From NCBI GenBank assembly GCA_018813375.1, contig JAHJBU010000021.1, positions 1 to 5,198 of the forward strand: DNA of 5,198 bases. Direction: 5' to 3'. This document shows positions 4,835 through 5,198 of the stretch, piece by piece (positions within the stretch are counted from its first letter, which is position 1; the number at the start of each line of letters is the position of its first letter). This DNA is from Patescibacteria group bacterium. GTDB taxonomy: Bacteria > Patescibacteriota > Microgenomatia > UBA1400 > PJMF01. Position numbers and translations under genes: made by a program. Under the pieces are notes generated by a model that saw only the letters and a list, made by a program, of their open reading frames with translations, did no database searches and was not told where the DNA came from.

Positions 4835-5198
4835 GTCTTTCTTACCTGCCAATATTTTAACAATCATTTTTGCCTTCTCTAGCCTACTAATTCCAGCTAG
4901 TGTTCAGGCCACGACCCCTGACCCTAAAACTGAAGAAATTATTGTCTCTGCAACAGTCACTGACAATATCCCGCCCACCACGCCCATTTTAATCTCTCCA
5001 GAAAACAATAGTTACACTACTACTGGCTATACAACTTTTATCTGGCAAGGCTCTACTGATGTAAATGGCATTAAAGAATACGAGCTGTCTCTAGATGGAG
5101 TGATCTACATTCCAGATATTCCCCCAAATGACGCAGAAACCACGAGATTTACTCTTGATTACCAGGACAGCACGCAGTATTACACTATGAGGGTCAAA
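4833..5198 (+). CDS. Secreted Ig/fibronectin-like surface protein, N-terminal part only
   Basis: This is an open frame of 122 codons with no stop before the window ends, so the gene is truncated by the window edge. It begins MSFLPANILTIIFAFSS; a signal peptide with likely cleavage after VQA (residue 26) precedes a Thr/Glu-rich linker. From about residue 46 an Ig or fibronectin-like domain starts with IPPTTPILISPENNS and continues with TTFIWQGSTDVNGIKEYELS and LDG, a pattern common in bacterial surface repeats that begin PP-P-LISP and carry a W in the B strand. The start is fixed by an in-frame TAA directly upstream. It shares a promoter box with the surface gene at 281. Total length, any anchor and function cannot be seen. 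Confidence 0.85.
   Translation, partial: MSFLPANILTIIFAFSSLLIPASVQATTPDPKTEEIIVSATVTDNIPPTTPILISPENNSYTTTGYTTFIWQGSTDVNGIKEYELSLDGVIYIPDIPPNDAETTRFTLDYQDSTQYYTMRVK

Overview
The window looks like a chromosomal piece of a Candidate Phyla Radiation (Patescibacteria) bacterium, possibly of the Microgenomates type. This is judged from protein style only. The genes are moderately AT-rich, the four complete reading frames all end in TAA, none has a convincing Shine-Dalgarno site, and most products are secreted or membrane-anchored Ig-like or WxL-like surface proteins of a kind I associate with that group. No rRNA, tRNA, transposase or CRISPR array is visible, so the taxonomic call is an inference.

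Layout. Bases 1-280 are non-coding and hold an 11-bp tandem array, a GC-rich block and a 17-bp tandem array that runs into the first promoter. Three plus-strand surface genes follow. The first (281-1324) is a secreted, C-terminally membrane-anchored protein with Ig-like domains. The second (1455-2942) is a large secreted, Cys-containing protein with a WxL-like C-terminal domain. The third (2975-4039) is a second anchored protein resembling DUF916, with the same plan as the first. A minus-strand gene (4036-4620, possibly from 4647) meets the third gene tail to tail with overlapping stops. It encodes a probable regulator with an N-terminal helical domain and an ACT-like domain. The gap 4648-4832 is dense with regulatory-looking sequence: two palindromes, three 18-bp direct repeats and a promoter. 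A fourth surface gene starts at 4833 and runs off the right edge. It was identified by direct translation.

How it may work together. The two anchored proteins bracket the secreted one, which recalls the Gram-positive WxL systems in which a DUF916-type membrane protein partners a secreted WxL protein. The first and fourth genes share an identical 16-bp box just before the ATG, and the second has a similar one. All three have a TATRCTT element 14-15 nt before the start codon, which suggests leaderless transcripts and possible co-control. The ACT-like protein, with paired palindromes just upstream of its start, is a candidate local, ligand-responsive regulator.

The most striking general trait is the number of short tandem repeats, with periods of 6, 11, 12, 12, 17, 18 and 18 bp. 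They sit in promoters, a signal peptide, a pre-membrane linker and a protein tail, as would be expected of a slippage-prone surface locus.
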